Origin: Pinus tabuliformis
Lineage: Eukaryota > Streptophyta > Pinopsida > Pinales > Pinaceae
Direction of reading: 5' to 3'
NCBI GenBank assembly: GCA_031772625.1
Contig: CM062814.1
Span: 821,880,757 to 821,944,756, forward strand
Length of the DNA stretch: 64,000 bases
Of this stretch, positions 1-10,999 are shown piece after piece. The first letter of the stretch is position 1. The number at the start of each line of letters is the position of its first letter. Both the position numbers and the translations under genes were made by a program. Under the pieces are notes generated by a model, which was not told the DNA's origin, did not search any database, and saw only the letters and a list, made by a program, of their open reading frames with translations.

Positions 1-607
1 CATCAGAAGAGTACAATGTATCACCCTCAGGCCAATGGGACCATTTAAGCCTTCAATAATATTTTGGAAAACACATAGACAAAGATCTGCAATGCACAGC
101 GCAATGATTGGGATGTGCGTGTACATGCAATACTATGGGATTACGGGACTACTTGTAAGAAGCTGATAGCGCAAACGTTGTTCAAACTAGTATATGGGGT
201 CGAAGCTATAATGCCGATGGAGTACATTGTGCCTAGTTTACGCATAAGAGCCCTGACAGATATGGTGGATTATGAGGCCTTGGAGGAATGGCTCGCAGCT
301 AAAGGAGCAGGAAGAAGATCGATTTTTGGTAGGATTTCATCAACAAGTACAGAAGGAACGTGAAAAATCATGGCATGATCGCCATATCATGCTTCGCACA
401 TTCAAGGTAAACGATCTTGTCCTGTTATATGATAGTAAGTTCACTAAATTTTCGAGCAAATTCTAGATGCATTGGTTAGGGCCATATATTGTCAAAGAAA
501 TTACAGATGGAGGTGCAGTTCAACTCGCGAACTTGAATGGGGAACCGTTCCTAGGAATAGTGAATGGGAGCAGGTTGAAGTTGTATGTAGGGGATCCTAC
601 ACAATGA
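1..607 (+). pseudogene. Ty3/gypsy integrase C-terminal fragment (Tat/Athila-type)
   Basis: This is the C-terminal end of a retrotransposon integrase; the element's upstream part lies outside the window. The fragment opens with the YHPQANG motif that carries the catalytic Glu region of Ty3 integrases, although the residue after NG is T rather than QV. It continues with a KLVYGVEAIMP block and then WHDRH, LLYDSKF and WLGPY, the usual order for Tat/Athila integrase tails, ending at TGA 605-607. Breaks seen: in-frame TAA and TAG near 49-80, a +1 frameshift near 290, and TAG at 464-466 inside the KF-MHWLGPY segment where CAG is expected. The same tail motifs recur in element A at about 56.6-57.0 kb, so the two are related but clearly different elements. 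No function is expected from this copy. Confidence 0.85.
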
Positions 608-763
608 CTATATGGCAACAAGATAGTCTTAGTGCTCTAGGTAGTTGCAAGGGAGCGTGGGACTATAAACTACACTACTCAGTTTGAAGGACAATGCAAC
701 GAGTAGGCTGTGCGAATAGTAACGAAGATACAACCCATAAAGTTGCGCTTAGGAAGCTGCACC

Positions 764-1035
764 ATGGAGGAAGGTACCACACCAACAAAGGAGGCTTATC
801 AAGTCATGAATACCATTCAAGATAAGCTTAAAGGACTATAGTAGAAACAATAAACAATGAGTCTAGTCGTAGAAGGACCAACCATGGAAAAATTGGTCGA
901 GGAAGTTCAGTAGGCAGCAATGCAGAGCGCCGTCGAAGTTGCTGTAGTCTAGGTGGAGATGGAGGATCTTCGCAGTAAGATCGCGGTGCCAGTAGAGCGA
1001 CTCGAGGGCAAGTCACGATCTTTGTGTTGGGGGCC
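764..1035 (+). pseudogene. Decayed reading frame between pol and polypurine tract
   Basis: Starting at ATG 764 one frame stays protein-like for about 90 codons, rich in Glu, Val and Lys, but is broken by several TAG codons and one TAA (for example after the DKLKGL and EEVQ segments). It sits between the integrase tail and the polypurine tract, the place where Athila and Tat elements may carry an extra ORF. No family is recognised. It could equally be untranslated 3' leader that happens to look open; composition and TAG-for-CAG stops favour a former coding frame. Confidence 0.35.
1021..1035 (+). promoter_or_regulatory. Polypurine tract candidate
   Basis: TTTGTGTTGGGGGCC lies directly before TGTTGGGATGG, the apparent LTR start. 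G-rich tracts in this position prime plus-strand DNA synthesis in LTR retrotransposons. The trailing CC is atypical. Confidence 0.4.
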
Positions 1036-1243
1036 TGTTGGGATGGGGTCCCCTGGGTTAGTTTTGGGGTTAATATAACCCAAGTTTTGGTACAATTTGT
1101 GTAAATAATATAAAGCCTCCGCGATTTGTGGATGTGTAGATGAATAGGAGTCAAAGTGGTTTAGCCCCTTGTTTTATGTAAAGTTTGAGTCAGTTTTGAG
1201 ATTCACCCATTTTCCGCAGACCATGGAATTGTATGAAAAAGGC

Positions 1244-1253
1244 CATAAATAGG
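1244..1253 (+). promoter_or_regulatory. TATA box candidate in the 1036 LTR
   Basis: CATAAATAGG lies about 210 bases into the LTR and about 260 bases before an AATAAA signal, as expected for the RNA polymerase II promoter of an LTR. No transcription data can be inferred. Confidence 0.4.
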
Positions 1254-1341
1254 TATGTCTTAGAGAGTCTAAGGCTTGATATGATAAGGATAAAGAGGTG
1301 ATGGTGAGAAGAAGTTGGTAAGACAGGATAAGAAAGGCTTT

Positions 1342-1456
1342 GCAGCTAAGTGCATAGAAGCCTAGGTAGAGTCCGCAGCTGAGTGCGTAGAGGCCTAGGT
1401 AGAGTCTGCAGCTGAGTGTGCAGAGGCCTAGGTAGAGTCTATAGCTGAGTGCGCGA
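1342..1456 (+). repeat. 33-bp tandem repeat, about 3.5 copies
   Basis: Units at 1342-1374, 1375-1407 and 1408-1440 each read roughly GCAGCTGAGTGCGTAGAGGC followed by CTAGGTAGAGTCT; a partial fourth unit follows to about 1456. Units differ by a few transitions. The period is a multiple of three, which makes a spurious repetitive minus-strand ORF. Confidence 0.9.
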
Positions 1457-1640
1457 ACCCCTACAACTATGTACACAGGGTAGTTTTGAGTCTGTAACTT
1501 GGAATTGAAAATCAATAAAGACAGTTTCCTAAGAATTCTTGCGTATTTATGTTTATCTTTGTTTCTGTTAATATTATATGTTATTGATGAATGATGTGTT
1601 TTATGGAATATTGATTGAATGCTACACAATTCTCTTGAAT

Positions 1641-2563
1641 AAGTGTTAATGATCTATGCAATACATGTATAAGTACTTTCGCGAAGACTTTGATGAGTTC
1701 CCTAGTGTTTATTAATAACTTAAGTAAATCTGTGTGAACCCTAATTTAGGACTACTCTCTGATGTGTGTAAGTAGAGAAATTGATTGTTAAATGTCCGCA
1801 AGGACAAATCGTAGACCTTCACGAAGGTCTGAAGGCTATTAAACAAGTTGCAGTGACGAGCGCTAAGAGTGTATCGATCTACGTGAAGGCAGATCTGAAG
1901 AGATGAAAGACATCACACTTGTCTCTGGATGCAGAAACTTGGTTCTACATCCCCCCATACTACTTTGGGTGAGACTGCAGCCTGCGCTATGCAGGTTGTT
2001 TCCAAAAGGGCCAGTAGTGTAGGGTTTTGTTGGTTAGTGCATCTAACTCTGAACCTGGGTCAGGACCCCCTAAGCCAATAGTGTATGAGCAGCCTCTAGT
2101 TAGAAGGGAGAAGCTAGTGTGGCTGGGTTTTCACCCCTCGACCTCGTGTGGTCAAACCTTAGAGACTTGCTCCCTCCTTGGTGTTATATAAGTTTTGCAG
2201 GTGTCTGGAATAAGTGTAGGCCACACTGAACCAAGTCATTTTTAACCCCTGGTTGCAAGGTTCCTTTGACCTTGGTGAATCTACTCCTCAAAGCAAACAA
2301 TTATGTTAATGTAGCATGTTCTAGAGCTTTTAGGCATGCTCAAAGCCTTGGATTGAGGTTGAGCTTGTGTCAAGTCTGGGGCCTGGAAATTGTAGTGTGT
2401 CTACATAGACGGTGGTCTATGGACTTGTAATTTCCCTGGTGCAAGGTATTGGTGGATTTTTCATCAGGTCAAGGTGGTTGGGATGATTCACTAACACGGT
2501 TGTGCCCCACAAGGTGGTGGTCATCATGGGCAGAGGGGAGCTCAAACTGATAGGGTGGGGGCG
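1641..2563. other. Retrotransposon-derived spacer, no gene seen
   Basis: No coding frame or family motif is recognised. The sequence is more GC-balanced than the spacers further right. It could hold the rest of the LTR above and the leader of the element whose coiled-coil frame begins at 2564, but I see no convincing primer-binding site. Confidence 0.4.
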
Positions 2564-2942
2564 ATGAGTGAGGAGGAGTTGGGAGGTATGGAATTGGAAG
2601 GAGAGATAGCACAGGACTAGGTTGCCTTGTCAAGCCATGTTATTAAGACATCCTCTCTTGGTATAATTGCTAATCAGCTAAGGGATACCCAGGCCAACCT
2701 GGGCACCCTTCGTGAACAAAAATATGAGGACCAGAATGAGATTGTGGCATAAATAAATGATGTCGAGTATGGCCAGAATGAAATCATGGAGCAGTTGGCC
2801 TCTGTGAGAAGTATCCAACGTCATACAAATGAGAGAATGAATGAAATTGAGGCATTTTTGGCTCACATAGACTTTCATGTCCATGAAGGCCACAATCATC
2901 CAACAACTCTTAATGGTCAACCTTTCATCCCCCCCTTAATAT
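2564..2942 (+). pseudogene. Decayed coiled-coil reading frame
   Basis: From ATG 2564 one frame reads through 126 codons with only two interruptions, TAG at 2618-2620 and a TAA after the EIVA segment. It ends at TGA 2940-2942. The N-terminus is acidic (MSEEELGG). The remainder is Gln/Glu/Asn-rich with heptad-like spacing (NQLRDTQANLGTLREQ, then EIMEQLASV) and predicts a coiled coil, finishing in a His-rich tail. Such modules occur at the start of plant retrotransposon gag proteins, but no gag core follows within reach, so the assignment is inference. No function is claimed. Confidence 0.4.
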
Positions 2943-3757
2943 GAAATTTACTAGTTGCGTTCTAGCTTTGTATGTATTTTGGAATATTTGGCCATTTTTT
3001 CCATGGGATATAGGAACTGAATGGGTACATCTCTAACATATTTTTCCAACTCTCCTTGCTAAAAAATCCAGTCAGAGTGAAGCGGGGAGAGTTTTAGGTC
3101 ATCACAATGTAATCTATTTTTCTCTGGTAATATAATGGAAGCTATTTGACTAAAAAGAGAAAGGTTCATATTATTTAAGTTTTTTAGATATAATCTTAAG
3201 AAGGTCAAATATTATTACCAAATACCTTTTCAAAGGTTCAACTAAGGGGTTATTAAATTAATATCTTAGTTTCAAGAAAGAACACAGAAGAAGGGAATTC
3301 GGTGTGAATCTAAGAGATGAGATATTAAGGAAATGTACTTTTCATATGAAGATGTCAAGTCCTGTATAGAATGAATGGAATTAGCTTATAAATATTGGGT
3401 TCATGGCCATCATAACCAAATTGGGAAACTCACTACATCACTTGAAAAGAAGAAATGGAAAATGGAGTTGAAGAGGGTATATAAAATAGAAGAATATATT
3501 TGAATTTATGTTAGGGATATTTATTATCATATATGTTTAATATAGAGTAAATTAAGAATTTCATAAAATGAACAAGATTTCCATGGTCTCCACATTATTA
3601 GTCTCAAGTGATTAGGATAGGGACATGTGTTTTTCCAATGAAGTTAAATGGCTAGTTTGGTTCAATCTAGAAGCTTTGAAGAAGAATGACTTCAGAGTAA
3701 ATAAATTATATGAACAAAGCCAATGTATCACACATGAGGCACATACTTACAATATAA
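2943..3757. other. AT-rich spacer, no gene seen
   Basis: Short plus-strand stretches look vaguely gag-like (around 3290-3480), but stops are too frequent to delimit a frame. Nothing else is recognised. Confidence 0.4.
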
Positions 3758-4018
3758 ATTAGAAAAGGAGTTAAATGAGGCAAGAAAAATAAAAAACCAA
3801 TCTCAAACACTAGTTAAATGAATATGTGACTTACAAGTAAAGGATTAGGTGTCAATTTATCAAGACATTGCATTCCAAAGAGAGGAGGAGTCACCACGAA
3901 TAAGTTATGATTATTCAAAAGGAAATATTAGATATTTGAACAAAATCCTTATAAAAAAAGATGAATAAATTGTGCACATTTTAAAGGAATTGGAGAAGCA
4001 AGATACAAATGTTGGAAT
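3758..4018 (+). pseudogene. Possible gag coiled-coil remnant
   Basis: One frame begins LEKELNEARKIKNQSQTLVK and, after three stops, still reads as a charged helical protein with QREEESPRISYDYSKGN and ends ILKELEKQDTNVG. The order of a coiled coil followed by a short SP-x-x-YDYSK-like segment resembles the C-terminal part of some copia-type gag proteins, but this is recognition by style only. Right after it, TGTTGGAATTATG at 4010 looks like an LTR start, so the fragment may be the truncated end of one element. Low confidence. Confidence 0.3.
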
Positions 4019-4320
4019 TATGATTATACTGGGAGGGGAGTTGAATTAGTATAATGGCCAATTCTAACAATATAAAAAAATTCAAACCACTTAACACATC
4101 AATCACATAAGAAAACATGAGAACACTAGATGTACGTGGAAACCCTTAAAGGGAGAAAACCACAAAACTTATTTGTTTGAATATTATTGTAGGCACTAAC
4201 CTATTGTTACATCAATTTACTGGCACCAAACAAAAGGAGACACCAATCCCCTAATCTATAATGAATCTATGTTCTATTTTCTTTTTCCTTCTCAACTTTA
4301 TACACTTCTCTCTACTATGT

Positions 4321-4324
<4 letters not shown>

Positions 4325-4352
<28 letters not shown>
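4325..4352. repeat. (TA)14 microsatellite
   Basis: Twenty-eight uninterrupted bases of alternating T and A. Confidence 0.97.
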
Positions 4353-4755
4353 GCACTAATTCTAATCTTCATGAATTTCCACATTGCTCTCTACTATGTA
4401 ATTATAGTTTTTCCAATGCACTTTTCTTACTACAAGACTGATATGTTGCAAGGGTTAAAAAATTTTCCTCCCACTTACTGAACAATCATCTTCACTTTAT
4501 CACTTGGCCTCATTTTTTTCACCTAAGATAGTAGCCTTTTACTGAACTATAGACTTCACTACATACTTTGGCACTCTATTCTATACGAGTTCCCTACATA
4601 GATTACATATCTTCTTCAGAATTCAACTTTGGATTTATGTGTTCAACCCAAAAAATTTAATATTCTTCATTCTTTCTTTCTATGTCATATCATTGCACTT
4701 TCACACCAAATCCATACTTTACGACTTCCATATTGATGTATTTATAATAATTTTC

Positions 4756-4873
4756 TTGATAAGGTTGATGCAACATAGAAGTGTGATATGGACATAAGCA
4801 ATCTTAGATTGAAGTATATATAGTCAGTTTGTTGATAAGGTTGATGCAACATAGAAGTGTGATCTAGACATAA
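4756..4873 (+). repeat. 42-bp direct duplication
   Basis: The segment starting TTGATAAGGTTGATGCAACA occurs at 4756-4797 and again at 4832-4873, differing at only a few bases, with a 34-bp spacer. Confidence 0.85.
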
Positions 4874-6800
4874 TACAATAAACAAATGTACATAATTAAT
4901 GTGGGTTGAGATTTGGGGAGGACAATGAGAATTTGTGGGAAAAAATGGGTTGTACACTTAATTCCCAACATACTAACTTCCATGTGGATATCCAAATTCT
5001 TGGAATATCGACAACTAACATTATACCTTTAACATATTTGGTGTTATATCAATACTTTATATCATCATTGTCAATTAATGGCTGGTACACTTTCCAATCC
5101 ACTAAAAGTATATTCTTTTTCATATCATAACATCAAACATCAGGGTTCTCTGGCATGTTATCCATTCTAGTACCCAGGTAGGGGGCCCACCATTACCACG
5201 TCATACTGGAAAATTTCAAAACATGCACCATACATATGAAGGATTCTAATATTACATGGTATGTTACAATATGCATAGGGCCCCAAGGGTTGATCCCTTA
5301 GCTCTTTGTGACCATGTCCCATAACCACAACCTTTTAGCCTTTCAGCCCAAAAACAATAACACAATAAAACTTTGTTGAAACCAATCCTCACATGAGTTT
5401 CAAGATCTCTGGGTTTTCCATATCAAACTTATGTGGACCAATCACTACCCACCACATGGTCAATTTTCCATGTCATCTTCCACATCATCTGCAATGTGTC
5501 ACCTGCTAACACTATAATGTGTCACTTGCGAAAGCCCTGTTGGATGGAAAAAAACTTCATTTTTTCCTATCATGTGTCACTCACTACTGTAGCCACATCC
5601 TCAACTTTTCCACATGTCATCCATGTGGGAGTGCCATGTCATATCATTTCCATGTCATCTTTATTCCATGGCACACCATAAAGTGGCCTACCCTTTTAAA
5701 CATTCACATAATATAACCTCCAATTCATGATACCCCAGTACGAGAGCTACCATTACTCCAACACATCGGATCTATGTCACATCATATCGGGATGCTCAAT
5801 CAACAAAGCATGTGCTTCCTAGTAAGATTAACATTGCTATACCCATATATGGTTATCTATTAATCATGTTTATTAATCTAATCACCCATATCGATACAAT
5901 ATAACATTTGGTATCCAATTCTTTTAAGGGTTCGCTACTTAGTCATATGAAAGAATATCCAAAACCTAGATCAATGGTCCTATGAGAGCCTTGATAGAAA
6001 TGTAGACTAGATATAATCTACAAAATCTGAATATGTGGGGGCCCAGGTAACTTGGGTTTTTCTCCTGAAATGGTTTCCCTTTAACCACCTTAGACATCGT
6101 ACCCTTTTTTTTTATCTTGTAATTCTTTGATCATCCCTTTGACCACATATATTTTCTCACTTAATACTAATAACATTACAAAAATTCCTTTGACACACAT
6201 CCAACAAGGACCTACAAAACACTTCCTTAGACGTCAATGACATTGCAAAAATTCTTGTGACATTAATGAAAACACAATTTCAATAATATCCTCCTTTCGC
6301 ATTGATGTCAATACTAGAAATAGTCTAGTCATTGATGTACTTTTGCTGAGAAATCCTTCCATTTTCTATCTCTCACTATGTCTAGTTAATTCCCCTTCTT
6401 TGACATTAATGGAAAAGGGATGTTTCACTTGAACTTGTGTTGGTCCTTATATGGAACTCTTCTTATGGATGCAACTTTTCATGGTTATTGGCTACATTTG
6501 CATTGGGATAAAGACTCCCCCTATATACAATATTTCCTTATGATTCCATATGCTCCCCCTATCAAGGTTGTGTCTATGCAATATTTCCTCTTCTACTTCT
6601 TTCCTTGTATTCTTTCTTGTGTAACATCTTTCCTTTAACTGCAACATGATTCCCTTTGGCATTAAATACTTTGTTTCCATATTTTTGTTTCACCGAGAGA
6701 CTACTCCTTCTGATAGCAACACAAAGAGTTGGGCGAGTACAAATAGTGGGCTACTTCCCCTTATGGAGGTAAGGTCACTCCCAACATTTGTCAAACATAT

Positions 6801-7049
6801 TCAAAAAGGTTCTCTAGAAAGAGGTTTGGTGAATATTTCTGCAACTTTCTCCTTTGTTAAAATATATTCTAATTTAAAATTTTGATCAACAACTTGTTCT
6901 CTGAGAAAGTGATATTTAATGGGAATGTTTTTGGTCTTTGAGTGCTTAGCATTATTTTTGGATATATTAATAGCATTAGTGTTATCACAAATAATGGCCA
7001 TAGTTTGATCATAATCTACCTGAATATCCTTAATATTTTTTTACATCCA
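6801..7049 (-). pseudogene. Ty1/copia RNase H C-terminal fragment
   Basis: The minus-strand frame contains MAIICDNTNAINISKN, KYHFLREQV and IFTKPL, the closing motifs of copia RNase H, and ends at TAA/TAG 6801-6803. Upstream it extends through DIQVDYDQT to position 7049, with one TAA. There it stops abruptly at a CCACC duplication; the preceding residues (the TSCCTQV motif) are found 3.9 kb away at about 11.0 kb. RNase H removes the RNA strand during reverse transcription; this copy is split and inactive. Confidence 0.9.
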
Positions 7050-8090
7050 CCTATTAGAGCCTAGATGTACCTCAGGCTGAGGAAGGTAGGATCCAGGGCC
7101 AACATCAAACCACGCTTAACCTGATAGCTAGCCCTACTAGGTCGGGAGAGGGCTCTCTCCGGGTCAATCTCAGCAAATTATGATTGATGAGGGCTTGAGA
7201 TGACTGATAGAAATACTGATCTTAGGCTAGGTATATGTGTGAAAGAGTTTGATTGAATGAAATGATGTTTTGTTGGCTCTAATGGAAAGGCAGATTTTGG
7301 GTGCGGGGAATGAGGCTCAGTCTTGCAGAGATCTCAATGGGGCAAGGTAGGCAACTGATTTTGGCACTTCAAATTGAATGAGGTGGAGGGATTAGACAGG
7401 TGAGGAGTTGAATAGGGCAATAGAAGCCATGGATCCTCTCCAAACAGCTGAAAACATCAAGAAACTAAAGCAAACCTCAAGTAGAGCACTACAATTTCAA
7501 TGGATTCTACTTTCACTCTTGTTTGATTTAGTTAGGAAGAAACAAGATAGATAATGTCACACATAACACATAAGTAAATTCACAAATACAGAAGAAAGCA
7601 CTGTACCAAAAAAAAATGCCATAGGGATCCCAAAGGGTGCTGCAAACCTTGGTCTCAATTCCTTAGTCAAAATGCTGATATGGGTGTACAATGAAGCTCC
7701 TTACTTTCTCAAGAGTCCGACCATAATGACTGAAAAAAAATATAATATAGACAAACCATAGCTCATCCTAGCCTCTAGGGGTTGAGCTCATATGTTTAGG
7801 AGCTGTTTCAACTAATTCTAAACTAAGAACTAGAAATCAGGCAACAAAACAACATGCCTCTAGAAACAAGGGAACTGATTCATTTAGTTTCAAACAACTT
7901 TTTAACAGATGAATCTACCTCCATAAGTGAAAATTTGACATATTTACATCATGATCCATCAATGTATATTAAATTACATCACAAATTTGACACTAAGCAT
8001 GTGAAAAATTCAAACTGGCAAAAGTTGGGCGAAAAACAGAGCATTCCTGGTCAAACTGGGCCAAATTTCCTCTATGCGCCGCGCTTGATT

Positions 8091-8770
8091 CTCTATGCGT
8101 AGCGCCTGTTTGGAGCCGCTTTTGAAGGCCTTCCCGGTGTCCAAATTCGCTCCAAGTGTGCTTGTTGGAAAGGTCTGCTTATCTAATTTCCAATGGAATT
8201 TTCCAATTTGGCCTCCATTTGCCCCTCCAAAATTCAGTTCTCCCAACACTGCTTCCTGTGTGTCAAAATAGGGGTAGTGAGGTCTTTTCTTGTGTGTTTT
8301 TGACCTTTCTGAGGGCTCAAAACCTGTCAAAATTTCTTGGCCATTGGTGAGAATGCATATTTTTTCATGAAAAATCCAAAAATTCTGAGCTTTTGTCATT
8401 TGGAGGCTCCTATCAAAAGCAAGCACCAGGTGGCGTGGCGCATTGGGCAAAAAAACTTGTGTTAAAGAATTCTATGCGTAGCTCCTTTTTTCAGACCCGT
8501 TTTGAGGGCCTTCCTAGTGTCCAAATTGGGTGCACAATAGCTCATTGGAAAGATTATTTAGTCTAATTTCCAACTCAACTTTAATTTTTTAATTTTGAGT
8601 TTATTTTCCCTGTCAAAAATCAAATCTCCCAAGACTGGTCAAAATGTGCAAAATGAGGCTGCCTAAAGGCAGAGTGCTGTTGCAGTCAACTTTTGAAGGT
8701 CTTACTCAACTCCAAATTGAGCTCATGATAGCTCATTGGAAAGATACTTGTGTCGATTTATAATTTTACT
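8091..8770. repeat. Three diverged copies of a roughly 100-bp unit in J
   Basis: Segments at 8091-8200, 8469-8575 and 8688-8770 share TTTTGAAGGCCTTCC-like, GTCCAAATT and GCTCATTGGAAAGAT-like blocks in the same order, with irregular spacing. The first two also begin with CTATGCGTAGC. The repeats create spurious ORFs on both strands, and no coding role is claimed. Confidence 0.7.
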
Positions 8771-9599
8771 CATCAAGAAAGTAATTTGGCCAACCAAGCT
8801 AGGAGAAAAATTGATTTTCCCAAGGTCACTTCAGAGGTGCATCAATTCTCCTGAGGCAACTGTATTTTGGACATTTCTCTAAAACCATGACTCCTGTGTA
8901 AAACATGAAGGAGGTTTTTCTTCCTTGGCCTATTGTGGACAAAAAAATCTCTTAGTGTTCCAAAATTCATCTTTTCTTGCTCAGAAACATCATTGAAGTA
9001 AAACCTATCCTATGTGTGGAACAGGGGATTTGTCGAAATGAAGCGAAATGAAGGGGATAAGGGGATTCTAAATTCTTGAGAAAATTTTAGGAAGTAGGGA
9101 GGGATTTAGGAAGTAGGGGAAAGTTGAATTTCAAATATTGAGTGAGGGGAAGGGGTCCAAAAGGACAAAACACAGGCCTAGCTTAGAAAATTGCCAAATT
9201 GTAGCAAGAAACTAGGGTTTGTGCGAAAATGAGGAATTTGGGGGATCTCAGTGATGGGAAGTGTTTAATAAGGTATATTAAGGATAGGGGAAGGTGTATG
9301 AACATCGGGATACAATTTTTGCTGATGATTTGACCATCCAAGGGAAATTACCTTCAAAACCCTAGGAGAGAGAAATGAACCTTACCTAGGCGCAACTTAA
9401 GCATGAACAAGGTGTAAAATGACCCATTGGAACCTAACATGATGATAACAACCCTTTGAATGATGGTACACTCAGCTGAATGGTGACATGAAGCTCTTGG
9501 GAAGAATCACTGACAGTTTCATCATCCCTCTCATAGGAAGGATCAGACTCCATGTTTGCCAATGTTTGAGTTTTCTTAGATGAGTATGAAGAGATTTAT

Positions 9600-9860
9600 G
9601 GTGTTTTTAGATTTTTGCTGCCAAGGATAAGAATGTATGAGGGACTGTGGAGGGAATGTGTATGGGGGGCTTTGGGAATGTTTCTGACAAGTTTTTTGGG
9701 GAATAAGGGGTTTAGGGAATAGTATTTAGGCTCTTGGGACAACAATTAGGGTTTAGGGATTTGTGGCTAGGGTTTGGGATAGTGGGAATTGGGGATAGGG
9801 GGTGAATGAATTTAGGGATATGGGGATTAGGGAATGGGTTGATGAAAATGGAAAATGAAT
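9600..9860 (+). repeat. G-run-rich tract with TTTAGGG-like words
   Basis: The plus strand carries many GGG runs spaced by 3-10 A/T-rich bases, including several TTTAGGG or TAGGGTTTAGGG words near 9707-9765. It is too irregular to be a telomere array. It has quadruplex-forming potential by inspection only. Confidence 0.5.
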
Positions 9861-10999
9861 GAGGGAATCAAAGAGTGAGGGAGTGATGGAGTGGAATTGG
9901 CAGCAAAAACACAAATTGTAAACCCTATGCAACTGTTTTTTGAGAAATTGCAAGGAAGTAGGGTTTGAGTTTTGTCACACAACCACCATAAATTTTTAAG
10001 AAAAACTCTTTCACTAGCAAGGAAAAGGGCTTGACTTACTTGCACACTAGAATATTTGAGCAATTTTGACAATTTGAAATGAGTTGTTGGAGATTTCGGG
10101 CTTGCCGGCTCTATGCGCCATGCCTCAAACCCAACGCGCCACGCCCTGTGTTTGCACCGCGCCCATTCAGTTTAACACTAGAAATCGCGGCACAATGCAC
10201 CGCGCCTGGTATGTGCACTGCGCCTCTGGCTTGGGGCAATTTTTCACCGATTTCTCTTGCTTGCTCTAAAATGTGGCTTTGCTTTGCTTCCAACTTGTCT
10301 TTGAGTGCAAATGAGCTTTTCAATTTGAAGAAAGAACTTATATACACGGAGCCTTTAATTTTTATTTCACAAATACCCACTTTCATAATGTTTGGATTTT
10401 GACTTTATTTTTTAACTCTGTTTTTGAGCTTTCTCACTTTATTTAAGCTTGTGATGAACTGAATGCTTTGATTTTTTGTTTGCCTTGTAGCTGATGGAGA
10501 TGTTGAAGCTTGGCAAGGTGACTAGGGTTGCCACTGAAGTTATTACATATGGAAAAACTGCAATTACATCAAATTTATACATAAAAACATAAAAAAACTC
10601 TGTTTTTCCTCAAAATAGGGTTTTGAGGAAAAATCAATCACTGAGCATGTGATTATAGAAATTATTGTTGTTGAAACTTTATTTGTCCTCCTCATGCGCC
10701 TGCTGACTGTTATTGGACATTTTGAAGACCTTTTTGATAAAACCCTAGACCTAATGAAACTGAAACCCTAGAAATGACTCTTGCAAATTTAAAGACAAAA
10801 AGTGACTGCAGATGATCTTAATGAATGGAAATGGGCCAATAGGTAAAGGACATGAGGGAAAATGTACAACAAGCCACTACGGTCAGATGATCCATGCTCC
10901 TAATGGAATGTAGCTGACTGAGCGAGACACCTAATATGCAATGCAACAAGAGAGTTTGATCTCTGACGGAGGGATGAAGATACCGACACTAACACCACC

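Larger units (their letters stand above)
1036..1640 (+). mobile_element. LTR of the leftmost Ty3 element (right end not fixed)
   Basis: The LTR appears to start with TGTTGGGATGG after the polypurine tract. It contains a TATA-like CATAAATAGG at 1244-1253, a 33-bp tandem array at 1342-1456 and an AATAAA at 1514-1519, a plausible U3-R-U5 order on the plus strand. The partner LTR is off the left edge, so the right boundary cannot be set by comparison; 1640 is a conservative guess and the LTR may run further. Confidence 0.45.
4019..6800. other. AT-rich spacer with probable LTR debris
   Basis: No coding frame is convincing. Pyrimidine-rich blocks at 6512-6530 and 6549-6560 (CTCCCCCTATA type) read on the minus strand as AGGGGGAG polypurine runs, as expected downstream of the minus-strand copia element at 6801, so part of its 3' LTR probably lies to their left. 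I could not find a partner LTR to set limits. A (TA)14 microsatellite and a short direct duplication are listed separately. Confidence 0.4.
7052..10994. mobile_element. Insertion J, 3.94 kb, with CCACC target duplication
   Basis: The left junction reads CCACC (7047-7051) then TATTAGAGCC; the right junction reads GACACTAACA then CCACC (10995-10999). Removing J rejoins the copia RNase H frame across the site, so the insertion is secure. The termini TATTAG...CTAACA look like a decayed TGTTAG...CTAACA pair, as in LTR elements, and a 5-bp duplication fits an integrase-type insertion. Despite searching by eye, no direct terminal repeat pair and no polymerase frame was found. Content: AT-rich ends, three diverged internal repeats (8091-8770), G-rich tracts (9600-9860) and a GC-rich block around 10100-10240. 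It could be a non-autonomous element or a worn-down LTR element with unrecognisable LTRs. Confidence 0.75.

Noticed and set aside
1174..1629. 151-codon minus-strand frame with LYLGL-type repeats
   Set aside because: Antisense shadow of the LTR and its 33-bp array.
4010..4200. LTR starting TGTTGGAATTATG
   Set aside because: No partner copy and no end could be found in the window, so it is not listed as an LTR.
8010..8450. 146-codon minus-strand frame in J
   Set aside because: Overlaps the repeated J blocks, has no recognisable domain, and partial repeats of it at 8469-8770 are not kept open.
9700..9770. Interstitial telomere
   Set aside because: Only a few TTTAGGG words, not in tandem register.
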